A stretch of 33,841 nt of DNA, from contig CAMNMC010000068.1 of the NCBI GenBank assembly GCA_946544235.1, positions 1 through 33,841 on the forward strand. The letters are read 5' to 3'. This document shows positions 22,844 through 31,032 of this stretch, piece after piece. This DNA is from an uncultured Lachnospiraceae bacterium (GTDB lineage: Bacteria; Bacillota; Clostridia; Lachnospirales; Lachnospiraceae). How positions within the stretch are numbered: position 1 is the stretch's first letter; each line of letters opens with the position of its first letter. The translations under genes were made by a program, and so were the position numbers. The notes under the pieces are model-generated. The model made no database searches and was not told where the DNA came from. It saw nothing but the letters and a program-made list of their open reading frames with translations.

Positions 22844-23632
22844 ATGAGAAAAATAGAACATATTATAGAAAAGAAACAATGTATACTCAGTGAAAGCGAT
22901 GTAACGATCGAGGGATCGATTTTTTCTGCTGCCACAGGAGCATACTGGCCTCATGAAGATGGTAAGCCCTTTCATACTTTCAGAACGGCGACAGTCCTCT
23001 GTGACGGAGATAATGCTACTTTTAAAAAATGCATATTTGAAAATACGGCCGGACCGGGTGAAGAAAACGGTCAGGCTATCGCTCTCTATCTTGATGGAGA
23101 TGATATCGTAGTGGAAGATTCTATTATTATAGGTAATCAGGACACACTTTTTCTGGCACCGCTTCCTCCTAAGGAATACGAGAAGGATGGTTTCCTGGGG
23201 CCGAAGCAGTTTACACCGAGGACCACTAGAAGCTTTATATTCAGAAGGTGTTCCATATATGGAAGCGTTGATTTTATTTTTGGCGGTGCAAATGCACTTT
23301 TTGAAGACTGCGACTTTATAAGTGTAGCTCCGGGTTGGGTTTTTGCACCGTGTACACCGGAGGGAGAACAGGAGGGCTTTGTTGCAAAGAACTGCCGCTT
23401 CCTGCATACTGAGGCTGTCCCTGAAGCAAGCTGTTATATCGCAAGACCTTGGAGAGAATATGCCAGGGTGAAACTGATAAACTGTTATCTGGATAAACAT
23501 ATCGCTCCTGCCGGCTGGCATGACTGGGGTAAGGAGGATGCCCATGAGACCGTACACTTCAGCGAACAGGGCTCATATGGTCCGGGCGCAGATAATGCCT
23601 CCAGACCTGAATGGGTGGAGGCATCTGAATGA
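22844..23632 (+). CDS. Pectin methylesterase (CE8), compact and without signal peptide
   Basis: This enzyme removes methyl esters from galacturonan. Family CE8 residues are visible as Q77 (QAIAL), Q99-D100 (NQDTLF), D143 in VDFIFGG and R201 in ARPWREY. I prefer the ATG at 22844 (262 residues) because TAAGGAG lies 12 bases before it. An in-frame ATG at 22787 would add 19 hydrophilic residues but has no ribosome binding site. Typical CE8 enzymes are about 300 residues or more. Here AYWPHEDGKPFHTFRTATV begins near residue 34, so the first beta-helix turns are short or missing. With no signal peptide it should act in the cytoplasm on imported oligomers. It is divergent from uxaC and its stop lies two bases from the stop of the AraC gene. 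Confidence 0.82.
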   Translation: MRKIEHIIEKKQCILSESDVTIEGSIFSAATGAYWPHEDGKPFHTFRTATVLCDGDNATFKKCIFENTAGPGEENGQAIALYLDGDDIVVEDSIIIGNQDTLFLAPLPPKEYEKDGFLGPKQFTPRTTRSFIFRRCSIYGSVDFIFGGANALFEDCDFISVAPGWVFAPCTPEGEQEGFVAKNCRFLHTEAVPEASCYIARPWREYARVKLINCYLDKHIAPAGWHDWGKEDAHETVHFSEQGSYGPGADNASRPEWVEASE

Positions 23633-23634
23633 TC

Positions 23635-24486
23635 TTATTCTTTATTTCCTTCAGATAAAACATATTTATCCAGCATTGTCCTGCGGTATTCTCTCGGGGA
23701 CATGTTGTGCATTTTCTTGAAGGCGTCTTTAAAGTAATTACTGTCACCGAAGCCGGAGTTAATGGCAATCTCGGTTATGGAGTGGTCTGTGGACATCAGC
23801 TCCGTTACTGCATGAGTAAGTCTTACATATGTTAAATACTCCTTCATTCCGGTTCCGGTAGTCTGACGGAATTTCTTGCTGAAGTAGCTCGGACTGAAAC
23901 CGGCAAGCTTCGAAAGCAGATCCAGCGTGATAGGCTGGTTGTAATTCTCATCTATATATTTTACCGATTCAAGTATCTTATCAGAATTATCATCATCATC
24001 TGAACCGGTCCTGAAGATACAGTAACGATTGCAGTAGAGCAGCAGCTGATGAAGCATAAGTCGCTGCAGAACTGCAGTTGATGCATCATCTACATTTTCC
24101 TCAGCCACCATAAAGTCGATCAGTGTGTGAATATTGTCACGGTAGATCCTCGGAACATGCATGATCATTGTATGGAGGAATCTGTCCGTGATATTTGCCA
24201 TGAACGGACCTCCGTTATTATAGAGATCGGATTCCTTAAAATATATATTAATTCTGGTGCTCTGGGACAGATAATGGACGTAGTGAATGGATTTTGGCGG
24301 GATAAGAATAAAATCACCGCCCTGCATCGTATATAGAGAATTGTCTACATAGAAACGCACCTTTCCGTGACGTACATAATAAAGCTCATAATAATTGTGA
24401 TAATGATTATCTGTTATTTTGTAATTAGCGCTTCGGTTTGCTGTATTTACATATATTCTATCAATATTTTTATCTGAAACTCGCAT
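23635..24486 (-). CDS. AraC-family transcriptional regulator
   Basis: With the ATG at 24486 the protein has 283 residues. GAGGAG lies 7 bases before this start, whereas a longer frame up to 24627 has no ribosome binding site and encodes an atypical start. An N-terminal cupin sensor domain (about residues 25-110) includes YHNYYELYYVRHGKVRFYVD and GGDFILIPP. The C-terminal double helix-turn-helix (about 175-275) has ITLDLLSKLAGFSPSYFSKK and ITEIAINSGFGDSNYFKDAF. It is divergent from the ABC importer operon across a 320-base intergenic region and is the likely activator of that operon in response to a pectin-derived sugar (inferred from position). Confidence 0.92.
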   Translation of the reverse strand: MRVSDKNIDRIYVNTANRSANYKITDNHYHNYYELYYVRHGKVRFYVDNSLYTMQGGDFILIPPKSIHYVHYLSQSTRINIYFKESDLYNNGGPFMANITDRFLHTMIMHVPRIYRDNIHTLIDFMVAEENVDDASTAVLQRLMLHQLLLYCNRYCIFRTGSDDDDNSDKILESVKYIDENYNQPITLDLLSKLAGFSPSYFSKKFRQTTGTGMKEYLTYVRLTHAVTELMSTDHSITEIAINSGFGDSNYFKDAFKKMHNMSPREYRRTMLDKYVLSEGNKE

Positions 24487-24684
24487 AAGATCCTCCTCTA
24501 TAATTCCACAAAACCATACCTTAAAATTCCCCTGAAATTCATCTCTATTATTGATGATGATGAGAAAGATACCCGCAATGCGGTGTATTTTTACATTATT
24601 TTGTACATTATAACACATAAATGACAAAAAATCAGTATTTTAATTATCAATATAGCTAAAATAGTGTAGTAATATGAGTAAAAA

Positions 24685-24714
24685 TTGTGTATTTTTTATG
24701 TACATAGTTATGAA
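24685..24714 (+). promoter_or_regulatory. Candidate promoter of the ABC importer operon
   Basis: TTGTGT at 24685-24690 and TATGAA at 24709-24714 are separated by 18 bases. The match is modest, as expected for an activator-dependent promoter. The cre-like site overlaps the -10. The leader would be about 85 bases. Confidence 0.45.
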
Positions 24715-24724
24715 AACGCTTACA
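24711..24724. promoter_or_regulatory. cre-like operator at the ABC operon promoter
   Basis: TGAAAACGCTTACA fits the CcpA consensus TGWAANCGNTNWCA. It differs from the perfect palindrome at the other three operons at two positions in the left half. It could be a CcpA site, or a weaker site for the same LacI-family protein. Confidence 0.6.
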
Positions 24725-24806
24725 TTTGATGTCTGCAACTTGGAGAGGGAGGGCTGATATTCAGAGTAAGCAGTAATAATGAAAATCAGTTTAGGAGGAT
24801 TACTAA

Positions 24807-26216
24807 ATGAAGAAAAAGAAATTCTTACGTGCTTTCGTTTCTACACTTCTTGTTGGAAGTATGGCTTTGACAGGATGCGGAAAAAAGGATGATGACAAGA
24901 AGGAAGACAAGACAACAGCTGCACCTACAACAGAGGCTACTCAGAGCGGCAACAATGACACAACAGAGGCTACTTCAGAAAGTGGCGGTGCCGGATATGA
25001 TGAGTGTACTATCACATTTGACTGGTGGGGCGGTGATTCAAGACATGAGGCTACACAGGCAGCTGTTGATGCATTCATGAAGAAGTATCCTGGTATCAAG
25101 GTTGAGGTAAACTTTGGTGCATGGTCTGACTGGGAGACAGCTAAGGCTGCAGAGTATATCTCAGGAAACAACCCTGATGTTCAGCAGACAAACTTTGACT
25201 GGATCGGAAAGTACGATGCAGACGGAACAACATATCTTGACCTGAATACTGTTTCAGATGTTCTTGATCTTTCACAGTATTCTGACGAAGTTCTTGCTAA
25301 GACAGTAGATTCGAAGGGCGGTATCGCTGGTATCCCTGTTTCACTTACAGGACGTACATTCTACTGGAACAAGGCAACATTTGAGAAGGCTGGTCTTGCT
25401 ACTCCTACAACACTTGATGAGCTTGTATCAGCAGGTGCTGTATTCAAGGATAAGCTTGGTGAGGATTATTATCCACTTGTAATCGGTGAGTATGACAGAA
25501 TGATCCTTATGACATATTATCTTCAGGCTAAGACAGGCGAGCCTATCATCAATGAGGACGGCAAACTTACAGTTACTCAGGATCAGATTAAGGAAGGTCT
25601 TGAGTGGATCAAGTCTCTTGAAGATGCACATGTAATCCCTACAATGGCTTACATCCTTGGTGAGGGTGCAGATTCAATGGATAAGTCACAGAGATTCATC
25701 AATGGTCAGTATGCAGGTATCTTCGAGTGGGATTCATCTCCAAAGAAATACATCTCAGCACTTGGCGATAACGGTTCTGATCTCGTAGTTGGTAACGTAT
25801 TCCCAGAACTTAAGTCTTACACAAAGGTTTCACTTATGTTCTCTATCAGCGCTAATTCTAAGCACCCACGTGAGGCTGCTATGCTCCTTAACTTTATGCT
25901 CAATGATCCTGAAGGTATCGCAATCATGAAGACAGAGCGTGGTATCCCAGAGTCAAAGATAGCTTACGATACACTTAGCGCTGCAGGTGCACTTGATGCT
26001 GTATCAGCAGAAGCACATGAACAGGTTATGAATTCAGCACCACTGTACTGGAACCCACTTTTTGATGATTCATCACTTAAGGGTGGTTCATCAGCATATA
26101 CAACAGTATTCCAGCAGTATTCATATGGTATGGATGCAGGTGGATCAAAGTATAAGGTTGATGACGCAGCTAAGGAGCTTTACAATGCTATGACAGCTGT
26201 TGCTCCAGCAAAGTAA
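24807..26216 (+). CDS. ABC transporter sugar-binding lipoprotein
   Basis: This 469-residue extracellular solute-binding protein (family 1) captures an oligosaccharide for import. The lipoprotein signal has four Lys after Met, a hydrophobic core and the lipobox LTGC with lipidated Cys24. An Asp/Lys then Thr/Glu/Ser-rich linker spans about 27-65 and ties the domain to the membrane. The mature domain starts ITFDWWGGDSRHEAT near 70, with later FEWDSSPKKY near 310 and a full C-terminal lobe. AGGAGG lies 7 bases before the ATG. Context (GH28, GH105, CE8) suggests an oligogalacturonide or rhamnogalacturonan fragment as ligand; the exact ligand cannot be read from sequence. Confidence 0.93.
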   Translation: MKKKKFLRAFVSTLLVGSMALTGCGKKDDDKKEDKTTAAPTTEATQSGNNDTTEATSESGGAGYDECTITFDWWGGDSRHEATQAAVDAFMKKYPGIKVEVNFGAWSDWETAKAAEYISGNNPDVQQTNFDWIGKYDADGTTYLDLNTVSDVLDLSQYSDEVLAKTVDSKGGIAGIPVSLTGRTFYWNKATFEKAGLATPTTLDELVSAGAVFKDKLGEDYYPLVIGEYDRMILMTYYLQAKTGEPIINEDGKLTVTQDQIKEGLEWIKSLEDAHVIPTMAYILGEGADSMDKSQRFINGQYAGIFEWDSSPKKYISALGDNGSDLVVGNVFPELKSYTKVSLMFSISANSKHPREAAMLLNFMLNDPEGIAIMKTERGIPESKIAYDTLSAAGALDAVSAEAHEQVMNSAPLYWNPLFDDSSLKGGSSAYTTVFQQYSYGMDAGGSKYKVDDAAKELYNAMTAVAPAK

Positions 26217-26247
26217 TAAGTGAGCAATAACTAAACCTTATTAATAA

Positions 26248-26291
26248 ATAGCCTGTTGTATAAGACAGCAATATCTTATATGACAGGCTAT
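26248..26291 (+). other. Stable stem-loop between binding protein and permease genes
   Basis: ATAGCCTGT (26248-26256) pairs with ACAGGCTAT (26283-26291). Inside, TATAAGA (26259-26265) pairs with TCTTATA (26274-26280) across a 2x2 internal loop. An A run, not a T run, follows. Such hairpins commonly raise the level of binding-protein mRNA over permease mRNA by 3' protection or partial termination (inferred role). Confidence 0.7.
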
Positions 26292-26316
26292 AAAAAAATA
26301 GGAGCAGGAGAAAAAG

Positions 26317-27219
26317 ATGAGTAAATTTAAAAAATTCAGAAAACGGAATGTGGGGTTCCTCTTTATCATTCCGTGGTTAATAGGTTTTCTCGTATTTAAA
26401 TTATATCCGTTCTTATCTTCACTTTATTACAGCTTCACAGACTATAATCTCTTTAAGGGTAAATCTGATGGATTTACATTGCAGAATTACAAGGACGTAT
26501 TTAATGTCCCAATAGAGAAGAGAGCTCTGATAACAACATTTAAATATGCATTCATGACAGTTCCTCTTAAATTAGTATTTGCGCTTTTTATAGCATACAT
26601 ACTTAATTTCAAGTTAAAGGGTGTTAACTTCTATAGAACAGCATATTATATCCCATCTATTCTTGGTGGTTCGGTTGCTATTTCAGTTCTGTGGAAAGCT
26701 CTTTTCAGTGATAACGGACTTATCAGAAATGGTTTTGCGGCAATCGGAGTTGATGCGCCGCACTTTATGTCAGATCCAAAGTGGGCACTCTTTATGATTT
26801 CCCTGCTGCGTGTATGGCAGTTTGGATCGGCCATGGTCGTGTTCCTGGCGGCACTAAAAGGTGTTCCGACCGAACTGTACGAAGCGGCGGCTATTGACGG
26901 CGCCGGCAAGGCAAAGCAGTTCTTCAAGATCACACTTCCGCTTATTACACCTGTTATTTTCTACAATCTCGTTACACAGCTTGTACAGGCGTTCCAGGAA
27001 TTCAACGGACCTTATATCATTACAAGAGGTGGCCCGCTTGGTTCAACCACACTTATGTCACTTCTTATTTACAACAATGCGTTTACTTCATATAACATGG
27101 GTAAAGCAAGTGCTCAGGCATGGGTGCTCTTCGTTATCCTTATGGTATTTACGGTTATCGCATTCGCAACCCAGAGATATTGGGTATACTATTCAGATGA
27201 TGAGGAAGGAGGTAAATAA
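26317..27219 (+). CDS. ABC transporter permease, MalF/UgpA type
   Basis: This 300-residue inner-membrane permease has about six transmembrane segments, the first in VGFLFIIPWLIGFLVF from about residue 12. The cytoplasmic EAA loop reads EAAAIDGAGKAKQFFKITLP from residue 189 and contacts the ATPase. GGAGCAGGAG lies before the ATG. It is separated from the binding-protein gene by a stem-loop and from the next permease by two bases. The pair forms the translocation pore of a carbohydrate uptake (CUT1) importer. Confidence 0.93.
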   Translation: MSKFKKFRKRNVGFLFIIPWLIGFLVFKLYPFLSSLYYSFTDYNLFKGKSDGFTLQNYKDVFNVPIEKRALITTFKYAFMTVPLKLVFALFIAYILNFKLKGVNFYRTAYYIPSILGGSVAISVLWKALFSDNGLIRNGFAAIGVDAPHFMSDPKWALFMISLLRVWQFGSAMVVFLAALKGVPTELYEAAAIDGAGKAKQFFKITLPLITPVIFYNLVTQLVQAFQEFNGPYIITRGGPLGSTTLMSLLIYNNAFTSYNMGKASAQAWVLFVILMVFTVIAFATQRYWVYYSDDEEGGK

Positions 27220-27221
27220 AT

Positions 27222-28241
27222 ATGCCAATTGTTAGCATTGATAATGAAAACAATGAACAGAACAGTGCCGACAAGCCATATAATGCCTCCGATATGAGAC
27301 GTGTGCCTGTTGGAGCAGCATCCGCTGCGCCGGAGAAGGTTGTTATCAGGAGACCTCAGTCTGAACAGCTGAGAGCATCCTATAAGAGGATTGCAAGAAG
27401 AAGAAGGATCAATACCGTTATACGTTATATCATACTTACGATTGTAGGTCTGATAATGGTATATCCGCTTATCTGGATGGTAGGTGCAACCTTCAAGGAT
27501 AATAGTGAGATATTCAAAACTATGAATCCTATCCCTATTAAGACAACGTTAAACGGTTACAAGAATGCTGTAAAGAGTTACGGTGGAAATATCAACATCT
27601 GGAAGGCAATGCTTAACACATATTCTTATGTTATTCCTGAGGTTATCCTTACAATAATCTCATCAGTACTTACAGCATATGGTTTTGCAAGATTTAAGTT
27701 TGTTGGTCATAAGGTGCTTTTCGCGCTTATGATGGCAATGCTCTTCCTTCCACAGGTTGTACTTAATATTCCTCAGTACCTCCTCTTCAATAAGTTCGGA
27801 TGGGTTGGATCAAACCTCTACCTTCCACTTATTGTACCGACGGCATTTGCTACTGAGACGTATTTTATATTCATGCTCATCCAGTTCCTGAGGGGTGTTC
27901 CTAAGGAAATGGAAGAAGCGGCGAAGATTGACGGCTGTAACTCAGTGAAGACTCTTGTCAAGATCATTATTCCTATGATCCTGCCGGCAATCGTATCATG
28001 TGCACTGTTTAAGTTTATGTGGTCTTCAAATGACTTCCTTGGACCACTCCTTTATGTAAATAATCCGGCAAAATATCCGGCAACTATCTTCGTTAAGCTG
28101 TCAATGGATAGTGATGCAGGTTTTGATTGGAACCGAGTTCTTGCAACTTCACTTATTTCGATCATACCGAACATCCTTATATTCTTTGCAGCACAGAATC
28201 AGTTCGTCGAAGGTGTTTCTGCGGGTGGTGTAAAGGGTTAA
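27222..28241 (+). CDS. ABC transporter permease, MalG/UgpE type
   Basis: This 339-residue permease partners the preceding gene. The EAA loop is EEAAKIDGCNSVKTLVKIII at about residues 231-250. The first membrane segment starts near residue 68 (YIILTIVGLIMVYPLIW). The N-terminal cytoplasmic tail of about 65 residues is longer than usual (members are commonly about 270-300 residues). The ATG at 27222 has GGAGG closely upstream, overlapping the end of the previous gene, so the long tail appears genuine. A later start cannot be excluded. No ATP-binding subunit follows. Confidence 0.92.
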   Translation: MPIVSIDNENNEQNSADKPYNASDMRRVPVGAASAAPEKVVIRRPQSEQLRASYKRIARRRRINTVIRYIILTIVGLIMVYPLIWMVGATFKDNSEIFKTMNPIPIKTTLNGYKNAVKSYGGNINIWKAMLNTYSYVIPEVILTIISSVLTAYGFARFKFVGHKVLFALMMAMLFLPQVVLNIPQYLLFNKFGWVGSNLYLPLIVPTAFATETYFIFMLIQFLRGVPKEMEEAAKIDGCNSVKTLVKIIIPMILPAIVSCALFKFMWSSNDFLGPLLYVNNPAKYPATIFVKLSMDSDAGFDWNRVLATSLISIIPNILIFFAAQNQFVEGVSAGGVKG

Positions 28242-28285
28242 GATTGGACCTGTTGGTTTAAACTATTATTAAATGAGGTGGCAGT

Positions 28286-28978
28286 ATGTTGAGAGGAATA
28301 TTTAGTCCGGATAATCCGGTTTGGAGATTTTTTATCCTTGTGGGAAGAATCTGGTGGCTTAATATTTTGTGGCTGATATGTTCACTCCCTATATTTACTA
28401 TAGGGGCCTCAACTACTGCCCTCATTTATAGTTGTATGAAGCTGAGGAAAGATGAAGGGTATCCTACAGAGAACTTCTTCAAATCCTTTAAGCAGAATTT
28501 CAAGCAGGGTACACTGCTTGGACTTATTTATATCTTTGCAGGGGCATTGATAGGTTTGGGACTTATATTCTGGAATCATGCGACAATCCCCGGCGCAAAA
28601 CTTGCATGGGCAGTTGTACTTTTGATAGGTATTCTTTACTTTATATCGATACTATATGTATTTGCGATACAGTCAAGATTTATAAATCCGATCAAGGATA
28701 CGATCCGTTACTCTATCCTTATGGCATTCACCAACTTTAAGGAGACTGTATTTATAGCGCTTATAGTTATAGGCCTTATATTCGCAAATCTGTTTTCTAT
28801 GATCGTTGTAACCTTTGTAACGGTTAATATTGGCCTGGCAATCGTAATGTATCTGATCGCGATGCATTATGAAGAGGTATTTAAAAAGTATATGCCTGAA
28901 CCGGAAGCCCAGGAATCCTATCTCGATGTTTTGGAGAGAGAAGTGGAATCCGGTAAGAAGAAAAAAAGATACAGATAG
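28286..28978 (+). CDS. DUF624 membrane protein (YesL-like)
   Basis: This 230-residue integral membrane protein has about five hydrophobic segments (near 20-45, 72-92, 105-125, 145-165 and 170-190) and a Lys/Arg-rich C-terminus. The N-terminal WRFFILVGRIWWLNILWLIC and GASTTALIYSCMKL are typical of DUF624, which includes B. subtilis YesL of the rhamnogalacturonan cluster. Members are usually encoded beside CUT1 importers and GH105 enzymes. The molecular role is not established; an accessory part of the importer is a fair guess. An AGGTGG site precedes the ATG. Confidence 0.87.
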   Translation: MLRGIFSPDNPVWRFFILVGRIWWLNILWLICSLPIFTIGASTTALIYSCMKLRKDEGYPTENFFKSFKQNFKQGTLLGLIYIFAGALIGLGLIFWNHATIPGAKLAWAVVLLIGILYFISILYVFAIQSRFINPIKDTIRYSILMAFTNFKETVFIALIVIGLIFANLFSMIVVTFVTVNIGLAIVMYLIAMHYEEVFKKYMPEPEAQESYLDVLEREVESGKKKKRYR

Positions 28979-29035
28979 ATATCTATTTAGAAAATCATCA
29001 CAGACAGTTAAACAGTTTTATAATCGGAGAAAAAA

Positions 29036-29875
29036 ATGCAGTTAGGACTAAGACTCCATGATGCCAGAAAATTACCGCTTAGAGAGAGTTTACGTGACGT
29101 TAAGGCACAGGGCTTCAGTTGTGTACATCTGGCATTATCTAAGATTGAAGGTCAGACATCTGACATAGATGCACTGACACCGGGATACGCAATGTATCTC
29201 AGACATGAATTTGAAAATGCAGGACTGGATATTGCAGTCCTTGGAAATTATCTGAATCTTGCACATCCTGACAAGGATAAGCTGAAAGAGATCCAGAGAA
29301 AATATATGGCTCATCTGAGATTTGCTTCACTTCTCGGATGCAGCGTGGTAGGTACTGAGACCGGCGCGCCAAATCCAACCTACAGCTATGACAAGGAAAG
29401 CTGCCATAGCAGAGAAGCGCTGGAGATTTTTATTGAAAATGTTAAACCGGTTGTTGAATACGCTGAGAAATGCGGCGTTATTCTGGCTATCGAGCCGGTT
29501 TACAGGCATATTGTTTATAATCCAGAAAGGGCGCGGGAGGTCCTTGACCGTATAGCATCGCCTAATCTACAGATTATTTTTGATCCGGTCAATCTGCTTC
29601 ATCCGGATAATCTTGACAGAAGGGATGAGGTTATCAGCGAGGCGATAGAGCTGCTGGGGCCGGATATTTCAATTATACACCTTAAGGATTATGTGTTTGA
29701 GGGTGGTGAGATGAACTGTCTCGGCTGCGGACTTGGTGAGATGGATTATGACAGTATCGTAAAGTTTGCTGTGACAAAGAAACCGTATATCCAGGCTACA
29801 CTTGAGAATACCAAGCCGGAGAATGCGGTAAGCTGCAGGGAGTATATAGCAGGACTTGAGAAAAAATATATGTAA
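29036..29875 (+). CDS. Sugar phosphate isomerase/epimerase-like TIM-barrel protein
   Basis: This 279-residue protein belongs to the xylose isomerase-like/AP endonuclease 2 fold. LGLRLHDARKLPLRESLRDV begins the barrel. Candidate metal ligands are Glu in VVGTETGAPNP near 106, Glu in LAIEPVYRHI near 155, Asp in IIFDPVNLLHP near 182, His and Asp in IIHLKDYVF near 218-221, and Glu in QATLEN near 258. Weak GGAG lies before the ATG. It lies between the DUF624 gene and GH105, 12 bases from GH105, so it probably acts on a uronate or pectin-side-chain sugar. The reaction is not known; isomerisation or epimerisation of the GH105 product is one possibility. Confidence 0.8.
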   Translation: MQLGLRLHDARKLPLRESLRDVKAQGFSCVHLALSKIEGQTSDIDALTPGYAMYLRHEFENAGLDIAVLGNYLNLAHPDKDKLKEIQRKYMAHLRFASLLGCSVVGTETGAPNPTYSYDKESCHSREALEIFIENVKPVVEYAEKCGVILAIEPVYRHIVYNPERAREVLDRIASPNLQIIFDPVNLLHPDNLDRRDEVISEAIELLGPDISIIHLKDYVFEGGEMNCLGCGLGEMDYDSIVKFAVTKKPYIQATLENTKPENAVSCREYIAGLEKKYM

Positions 29876-29887
29876 GGCAGGGCTGAC

Positions 29888-31030
29888 ATGAGTAAAAATA
29901 TTGATGAGAGGATAATGACATATTTTGATTTTCTGCTGGAAAACTCAACGGCTGAGGCTCCTATGTGGAATATCGAGAAGATCCTTGAGGGTACTCCGAA
30001 CAAGTGGAATTATATAGATGGCTGTATGATCATAGCAGTACTGGCTCTGTATGAGATCACCGGAGATGAAAAGTATTTTAAGTTTGCAAAGGATTTCGTA
30101 GACTATTTCGTAGAAGAAGACGGAAATATCAAGACCTATAGGGTTGAAGAATATAATCTGGACAATGTGAATCCGGCAAGAAATCTCTTTTATTTCTATG
30201 ACAAGACCGGAGACGAAAAATACAAGAAGGCAATTGAGCTTGTAAGAAGTCAGCTTGAAAATATGCCGCGTACCAACGAGGGCAATTTCTGGCATAAGAA
30301 GATATATCCGTATCAGGTATGGCTTGACGGACTCTTCATGGCGCAGCCGTTCTACATGATGTACGAAACGAAATTCAATCGTATGGAGAAGTGCCTTGAC
30401 AGTATTCATCAGTTTGAAAATGTCGTAAGGCTCATGAAGGACCCTAAGACAGGACTCTACTATCATGGCTACGATGAGAGCAGAAATATGTACTGGGCTG
30501 ACAAGGATACAGGCTGCAGTAAGAATTTCTGGCTTCGTGCTATCGGATGGTTCGCTGTTGCACTTGTTGATACAGCTGAAAGCACAGATGAGAGACTGTA
30601 TTATGAATTCCAATATCTCCAGAATATTCTGAAAGACTTGATCGATGCTCTGGAAAAATACCAGGATGAGAGTGGAATGTTCTGGCAGGTTGTTGACAAG
30701 CCGGGTGTTCCGGGTAATTATCTTGAAACCTCGGGCACAGCACTTGTAGCATATGCCATCCTTAAAGGTGTCAGACTTGGATATCTTCCGAAGAAATATG
30801 AGAAGATCGGACTGGACGCTTTTTATGGTATAGTTGATAAATATCTTGTTATAGATGATGACGGAAAGCTTGGACTTGATGGTATCTGTCTTGTTGCAGG
30901 ACTTGGAGGTCCGGCTAAGAGAGACGGATCAATGGAATACTATTTCAGTGAGCCGGTTGTGAAGAATGAGGCCAAAGGCGTAGCGCCGTTCCTGCTCGCA
31001 TATACAGAGATCTTAAGGAGAAGAGACTGA
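29888..31030 (+). CDS. GH105 unsaturated galacturonyl/rhamnogalacturonyl hydrolase
   Basis: This 380-residue (alpha/alpha)6-barrel enzyme, similar to B. subtilis YteR and YesR, releases the 4,5-unsaturated uronate from lyase-generated oligosaccharides. Catalytic Asp147 lies in VWLDGLFMAQPFY, the equivalent of YteR Asp143. Family motifs KNFWLRAIGWFAVALVD near 214 and YLETSGTALVAYAIL near 278 are present. Length matches the family (about 370-380). There is no signal peptide, so it acts in the cytoplasm on imported oligosaccharides. Its product rearranges to the substrate of KduI, encoded in the kdg operon. It lies 2 bases before the GH28 gene. Confidence 0.93.
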   Translation: MSKNIDERIMTYFDFLLENSTAEAPMWNIEKILEGTPNKWNYIDGCMIIAVLALYEITGDEKYFKFAKDFVDYFVEEDGNIKTYRVEEYNLDNVNPARNLFYFYDKTGDEKYKKAIELVRSQLENMPRTNEGNFWHKKIYPYQVWLDGLFMAQPFYMMYETKFNRMEKCLDSIHQFENVVRLMKDPKTGLYYHGYDESRNMYWADKDTGCSKNFWLRAIGWFAVALVDTAESTDERLYYEFQYLQNILKDLIDALEKYQDESGMFWQVVDKPGVPGNYLETSGTALVAYAILKGVRLGYLPKKYEKIGLDAFYGIVDKYLVIDDDGKLGLDGICLVAGLGGPAKRDGSMEYYFSEPVVKNEAKGVAPFLLAYTEILRRRD

Positions 31031-31032
31031 AC

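Larger units (their letters stand above)
24487..24806. promoter_or_regulatory. 320-base divergent control region between araC-type gene and ABC operon
   Basis: The region is AT-rich and has no convincing gene. It contains the araC-side ribosome binding site, an AT-rich centre, and on the plus strand a candidate promoter with a cre-like operator (24685-24724) followed by the AGGAGG site of the lipoprotein gene. AraC-type binding sites are expected here, but no clear direct-repeat pair can be named. Confidence 0.6.

Noticed and set aside
22817-23557. Minus-strand open frame of 246 codons opposite the pectin esterase
   Set aside because: The plus strand carries all CE8 catalytic motifs; the minus frame has no domain and an irregular Cys-rich composition.
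24487-24627. 47-residue N-terminal extension of the AraC protein
   Set aside because: It lacks a ribosome binding site and starts with atypical hydrophobic sequence; GAGGAG before the ATG at 24486 gives the normal family start.
29945-30613. Minus-strand open frame of 222 codons opposite GH105
   Set aside because: GH105 motifs and operon context support the plus strand; no family signature is seen on the minus strand.
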